Source: Blasia pusilla | Lineage: Eukaryota; Marchantiophyta; Marchantiopsida; Blasiales | Assembly: GCA_050084515.1 (NCBI GenBank) | Contig: CM114274.1 | Coordinates: forward strand, 6,944,001-7,008,000 | DNA length: 64,000 bases | Direction of reading: 5' to 3' | Part shown: piece after piece, positions 61,601-64,000 of the stretch | Layout of the letters: each line of letters begins with the position of its first letter | Numbering within the stretch: the first letter of the stretch is position 1 | The notes under the pieces: generated by a model | The model's database searches: none | What the model was told of the DNA's origin: nothing | The model's input: only the letters and a program-made list of their open reading frames with translations | Position numbers and translations under genes: made by a program

Positions 61601-62424
61601 CTGGTCTTATCTGAGTGAGATATCTATGCAGATGCTACCCACTCTCATAGAAGCACCACTGCTGGAGGACGAACACGCCACATCTGTTTCTTGTGGTGCC
61701 AGGCACACTGCTGTGTTCACTGGTACGTCCATATATCTTGGTGCATGCCGTACAGCTTAAGGTTTGACACCGGGGTTTATGTCTTCAGATGCATCTTGCT
61801 TCAATAGATTCAATGGGAATTTGTCTTTTTTCCTTGAAGCCTTTCACCACCCATCACTACAAAGGAAATTTCTGTTCACATTTGTACAGAAAAACGAATT
61901 TTCTGTGGGGTTCCATCCACCTACTGACCGGATGTACATTACCCTGTCCAGAGACAGGGAAGATTTTCTGCTGGGGCTGGAACAAGTACGGCCAGGTTTG
62001 CCTCGTGACTCTGAATGGTTTTAGCTTGCTTTGTATGTGGAGCTTCTGTGGGGTATGCTGATACTTTCTGTTGCCCTCCATAGGTTCACTTTTTGTCATC
62101 TCTAGCACCTCGTGTGGTTGTAGTAAACCCCTGTACAGGAGTTGTGGGTAGCTGTCTAGTCTAACTTTATTAAGCTTAGCCATTCGTAGTATTGCACGCT
62201 CTTGCTGTACATACGAAACGTGAGCGTGATTAGTGGATCTCACCTCAGTGATTTGACGGGTCCCATCTTCGCACTGAACTTCTTGTTTGTCCTGTCAGCT
62301 TGGTGTAGGCGACACAGTGGACAGGGACACTCCAGCAGAAGTAACTTTGAAAGACTGCTCCGCCAAGAGTGTGGCATGCGGTTGGTGGCACACTCTTGCC
62401 TTGGTGAAAGAGGAGAAGCCCTAG
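58601..62424 (+). CDS. UVR8/RCC1-like seven-bladed beta-propeller protein, complete, 10 exons
   Basis: Exons: 58601-58760, 59102-59175, 59370-59454, 59704-60195, 60375-60611, 60867-60910, 61263-61445, 61632-61722, 61952-61995, 62299-62424; 1536 nt, 511 aa, in phase. RCC1 blades are visible in order: MWGYLPGASIQRAPFL, GGCGFGLAIS, WGSTNDLGQCY, AAGWAHCAAVS, VYTWGWSECVPN, a ~120-residue Ser-rich insert with CLKRRRV (possible nuclear signal), VAAGGRHTLALS, VWGWGYGGEGQLGLGS, IACGGRHSAVMT, LSFGWGLYGQCGQGS, LAAGLWHTVF, VYACGGNQFGQLGIGG, VSCGARHTAVFT, FCWGWNKYGQLGVGD and VACGWWHTLALV. The insert and MWGYLPGAS start match the plant RCC1 proteins usually annotated 'UVR8-like' rather than UVR8 itself: the Trp triad GWRHT motif and VP-containing C-terminus are absent. 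It is probably a scaffold or chromatin/GTPase regulator. Intron 4 appears to use a GC donor. The GTG at 58565 is in frame, but ATG 58601 is the better start. Confidence 0.94.
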
Positions 62425-64000
62425 GAATGGTACCTGCCTGCAGAACGAGTTCTCTCACCACGAGAGTCTATGTAATATAATATGTCCATCCCGTGTACAG
62501 ACGACTACTGTGGCTGGAAGCTTGGACTCATTATCCTCCCCTCCTTCCAAGGAAGCATGACTTCCGCTCTGGATCCTGCGACATCAAACAGAATTCATCA
62601 GTCAGGTCCTGTCAGGAAGTAAGGTCGAAAAAAAAAGTTACAAGTTCGAGTAGATTAAGGACGCTAACATCCTGTGCAAAATTGAGAATTAACGGGCCCC
62701 TTCGGATCCATTTTGCAAATCCGGCAGGGTTGGTGTCGGGATCAAATCAACGTAGAGAGATACACCGAAGATTGAACGTCTAAATGTATGCCCGTCTTGT
62801 GTTCGCCTATCGGACATGCTATCCTCCTCGCGAACCAACTGCCTGGATAAATGAGTTAGAACAATCGGATCCGGACTCGGGCTAGTCCGTGTTCCATACT
62901 ATAAATCGAAAGTTGGGAACTCCGGTTCTTAAATAGAATTATTAATGATATGCAAATCATGTCGGCTGTGATGTGAATTTAAAAAATGAAAATCATCACT
63001 GAAATTGGATTTAGAATTATTATATCCTGAACGATATCAACTCCAGGAGTACACCATGGGAATTCGAGCACCCGCGGCCCTTCAGCTGGGCAGTAACGTG
63101 AAGCTTTCAGGCAAGCTCGAAGAAATGATCCAATCGGGGCCGGTGGAAATCCGCGTGAATTCATCCAGCAAGTGCCAATATTTTTGCGCACCACGAAGCT
63201 CCGGATGACCGTTGGAGATTAGCAAATTCTTAACCGACTTGTACGCACTGAAGAAACAAAGTTGTGTAGTCGTTCGCAGTAGTAATTATGAATGACATAC
63301 AGGCACTCATTCGCGGGATCTGTGCCCTGGAAAACATGTGCTCTCAGTGGTTGACGGGATAGCGTTTCCTCAGCCAAAATTATTCGAGTTGATAGAAAAC
63401 CTCACGGACAATTACCCTAATTTTGATTCTAATCAAAATTTTTCCATACGATAACGACAGAAAGCGATTGGAATTCTCTCTCGGCTGGACATGCACACCA
63501 TGTAGACAGAGTAGAAACTACACTAAGCGTAGATGGAGTCGTATGCCTATGCTTCACAGCAATTAAGCACCTGATCTAATAACAAATACATAAAATCCTG
63601 AGAGAACACTTTGTAAAATTGGGTCGTTACCCAAGTATTCGCAGCATCCGTGTTCATCATTTCTTTTCCACTTAAAACCTGTGACAAAACCTTAAAATTT
63701 CAAGAATCATTTCTCTTAGACTGAAAACACGTTCACGAAAATGCAATAACATGTGCTTGACGCAAAGTGGTAGCATTCTAAATATTCCGGTTAAGTATCT
63801 CAAGAATTTTCCTGAAAAAAAATTGCTTGTTGAAAACATGAGAGTTGCGAAGAAATAGAACGCTCGCTCCGTGAGGCCTCAAACCTCCGGATCTCTAATG
63901 TCATCTCGACATTCTCGGTTGCGCGCGTGTTGGATTGCAGCGTCACCAACAGCTGTTTGCTACCTAAAGCTAAATCGCATATTATTCGATTACGGACTTC
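62425..64000. other. 3' flank of the UVR8-like gene, no further gene recognised
   Basis: The open frame at 63050-63208 (MGIRAPAALQLGSNVKL...) and its minus-strand counterpart have no recognisable domain. A 10-bp AT-rich stem AATTTTGATT/AATCAAAATT with 2-nt loop is at 63419-63440. Confidence 0.35.

Noticed and set aside
63005-63208. 67-aa plus-strand frame with restriction-site-like words
   Set aside because: No domain; restriction-like hexamers are expected by chance and there is no vector sequence.
1-64000. CRISPR arrays, operons, phage or organellar gene clusters
   Set aside because: No regular spacer-repeat arrays, bacterial gene order or organelle genes were seen; introns and TEs indicate nuclear plant DNA.

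Overview
This window looks like nuclear DNA of a land plant. It holds four multi-exon protein genes with short GT-AG introns and plant-type products. Between them lie degenerate plant transposons (hAT, PIF/Harbinger, Ty1/copia, solo LTRs), GA microsatellites and several minisatellites. There is no operon structure and no prokaryotic signal. Compact introns with TE-rich, AT-rich spacers would fit a non-flowering plant such as a bryophyte or lycophyte, but the taxon is an inference and the sequence alone does not settle it.

Layout. (1) 178-1913, minus: 5' half of a CRTISO-like plastid FAD oxidoreductase gene that runs off the left edge, with a ~95-bp minisatellite just upstream. (2) 4944-9234, minus: complete seven-exon HIPL gene (hedgehog-interacting-protein-like, glucose/sorbosone dehydrogenase domain) with a predicted signal peptide and GPI tail. 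(3) 9.2-31.2 kb: gene-poor, AT-rich and repeat-rich. It contains a ~173-bp tandem array, a 175-bp duplication, two GA microsatellites, a BED-hAT relic, a solo LTR with a perfect target-site duplication, a truncated relative of that LTR inside a GC-rich minisatellite, a PIF/Harbinger relic and a ~93-bp minisatellite. (4) 31256-39571, minus: complete 17-exon SIK1/MST-like (Hippo-type) Ser/Thr kinase gene. (5) 40-58 kb: copia relic, a nest of three related LTRs inserted into each other, a 33-bp perfect hairpin, a hAT transposase relic decayed only by nonsense codons, and more tandem repeats. (6) 58601-62424, plus: complete 10-exon UVR8/RCC1-like beta-propeller gene with one probable GC-AG intron.

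The four genes do not form a pathway; they are independent housekeeping or signalling genes. Splice junctions were read by eye. They keep phase throughout, and the assembled lengths (726, 687 and 511 aa) fit the families. The most unusual features are an excess of perfect, short-loop inverted repeats scattered across the spacers, the nested LTR family, and the nonsense-only hAT open frame.
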